Source: JAWKHR01 sp041394725
GTDB lineage: Bacteria > Acidobacteriota > Vicinamibacteria > Vicinamibacterales > SCN-69-37
Reading direction: 5' to 3'
Length of the DNA: 64,000 nucleotides
Assembly: GCA_041394725.1 (NCBI GenBank)
Contig: JAWKHR010000016.1
Span: forward strand, 1 to 64,000
Position numbers and translations under genes: made by a program. Below, in pieces: positions 63,235 through 64,000 of the stretch. Position 1 is the first letter of the stretch, and every line of letters starts with the position of its first letter. A model generated the notes under the pieces. It ran no database searches. It saw only the letters and a program-made list of their open reading frames with translations, and was not told the origin of the DNA.

Positions 63235-64000
63235 AGGCGCCGCGGATCGGCGTCGCGGCGTTGGCCGGCCTCCTGAGCCTCGGGGCCATCGGGCCGGTGG
63301 CGGCGACCGCGCCGTCGCAGGCGGCGGCCCTGGCCCAGGCGGCCGGCGCGGTGGACCCGGCCGTCGCGCAGTTCGAGGTGAACGGGCTCGAGGTGATCCT
63401 CAAGTCGCGCCCGGGCAGCCAGACGGTCGCGGCGGGCCTCTTCATCAAGGGCGGCTCGCAGAACGTCACGCCGGCCACCGCCGGCCTCGAGGCGCTGATG
63501 CTCGACGTGGCCACCGAGGCCAGCGAGCACTACCCGCTCGCGCAGTTCCGCCGCGAGCTGGCGCGCACCGGCACGGTCGTCTCGTCGGGCATCAACTACG
63601 ACTACTCGGCGTTCACGCTCGGCTGCACGCGCGACCACTTCGACAGCGCCTGGGCCCTGTTCACCGACGCCGCACTGCACCCCAGCTTCCTCGCGAGCGA
63701 CTTCACGCGCGTGCGGGACCGGCGGCTGGTCGGTCTCGAAGGGGCCGACGACGTGGCGGAGGGCGCGCTGGCGACGCTCATGAGCGACGTGATCTACGCC
63801 CATCATCCGTACGCGGCCGATCCCAGCGGCACGCTGGAGTCGGTGCGGTCGCTGACCGTGGACGACATGAAGGCGCTGCACAAGCGCCTCATGGTCACCT
63901 CGCGGCTGTTGCTCGTGATGGTGGGGGACCTGACCCCCGCCGACGTCCGCGCCAAGGTGCAGGCGGCGTTCGGGGCGGTGCCGAAGGGCGACTATCGGTG
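63231..64000 (+). CDS. M16-like non-catalytic partner, cut by window end
   Basis: About 256 codons are visible from GTG 63231; the gene runs past the window. It has a signal peptide (IGVAALAGLLSLGAIGPVA) and the M16 fold: FEVNGLEVILKSRPGSQTVAAGLFIKGG, then TAGLEALMLDVATEAS where the zinc motif should be. HxxEH is absent (LEALMLD), so this half is not catalytic in this domain. Paired active/inactive M16 genes are common and form heterodimers in known cases. Confidence 0.85.
   Translation, partial: MKAPRIGVAALAGLLSLGAIGPVAATAPSQAAALAQAAGAVDPAVAQFEVNGLEVILKSRPGSQTVAAGLFIKGGSQNVTPATAGLEALMLDVATEASEHYPLAQFRRELARTGTVVSSGINYDYSAFTLGCTRDHFDSAWALFTDAALHPSFLASDFTRVRDRRLVGLEGADDVAEGALATLMSDVIYAHHPYAADPSGTLESVRSLTVDDMKALHKRLMVTSRLLLVMVGDLTPADVRAKVQAAFGAVPKGDYR

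Overview
This 64 kb window is very GC-rich (stop-poor in all frames) and densely coded. Gene content points to Acidobacteriota, most likely a Vicinamibacteria-type soil or metagenome lineage. The pointers are four VWA proteins of the acidobacterial TIGR03436 type, a PadR regulator followed by an orphan MacB/FtsX-like permease of the acidobacterial ADOP type, a bactofilin / methyltransferase / SAM-hydroxide adenosyltransferase cluster, and frequent GTG starts. The lineage call is inference from families I recognise; there is no rRNA here. One tRNA (Pro, anticodon GGG) is present. I see no CRISPR array, insertion sequence, prophage or integron.

Layout. 1-3.4 kb: the 3' part of a secreted VWA protein, a solitary DNA methyltransferase, a small lipoprotein and a small membrane protein. 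3.6-7.6 kb (+): a D,D-carboxypeptidase, glycogen synthase, thioredoxin and thioredoxin reductase. 7.6-9.8 kb (-): a cysteine desulfurase feeding MnmA tRNA 2-thiolation. 10-17.2 kb (+): bactofilin, SAM-related genes, an MFS transporter, a heavily frameshifted threonylcarbamoyl-AMP synthase gene, HflX, a TPR/SLH lipoprotein and PgsA. 17.2-24.9 kb (-): an exopolysaccharide island with five glycosyltransferases, an initiating polyprenyl-phosphate sugar transferase and UDP-xylose synthase. It is transcribed divergently from 25-36 kb (+), which makes UDP-GlcA and UDP-Gal (ugd, galE), then carries a dolichol-phosphate-mannose-synthase-like transferase, an MsbA-like ABC exporter and a housekeeping run (yicC, gmk, rpoZ, coaBC, family 4 uracil-DNA glycosylase, priA).

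36-40.8 kb: site-2 protease and HU (-), Der, a MerR regulator and tRNA-Pro (+), then two small unusual proteins (-). 40.9-47.2 kb (-): a secreted Ig/Fn3-like protein with a Pro-Thr linker, a fused ADP-forming acyl-CoA synthetase, a methyltransferase, an unknown membrane protein and a BrkB/YihY protein. 47.5-50.4 kb (+): an HD-GYP response regulator and RecQ. 50.4-64 kb: a short hypothetical gene (-), PadR plus the ADOP permease, three tandem secreted VWA paralogues, a small exported protein, an e(P4)-like phosphatase lipoprotein, and a catalytic plus non-catalytic M16 peptidase pair that runs off the end.

Many same-strand neighbours overlap by ATGA or GTGA, so translational coupling is the rule. 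Two convergent pairs share a palindromic CTAG containing both stop codons. Three otherwise conserved genes (threonylcarbamoyl-AMP synthase, ugd, the ABC exporter) carry frameshifts, several at G or C runs. I read these as probable uncorrected sequence errors rather than gene decay. The most unusual material is the 54-64 kb secreted block (VWA trio with degenerate metal sites and a conserved Cys pair, plus the phosphatase and M16 pair), and the PadR promoter, which looks leaderless and is overlapped by an inverted repeat.
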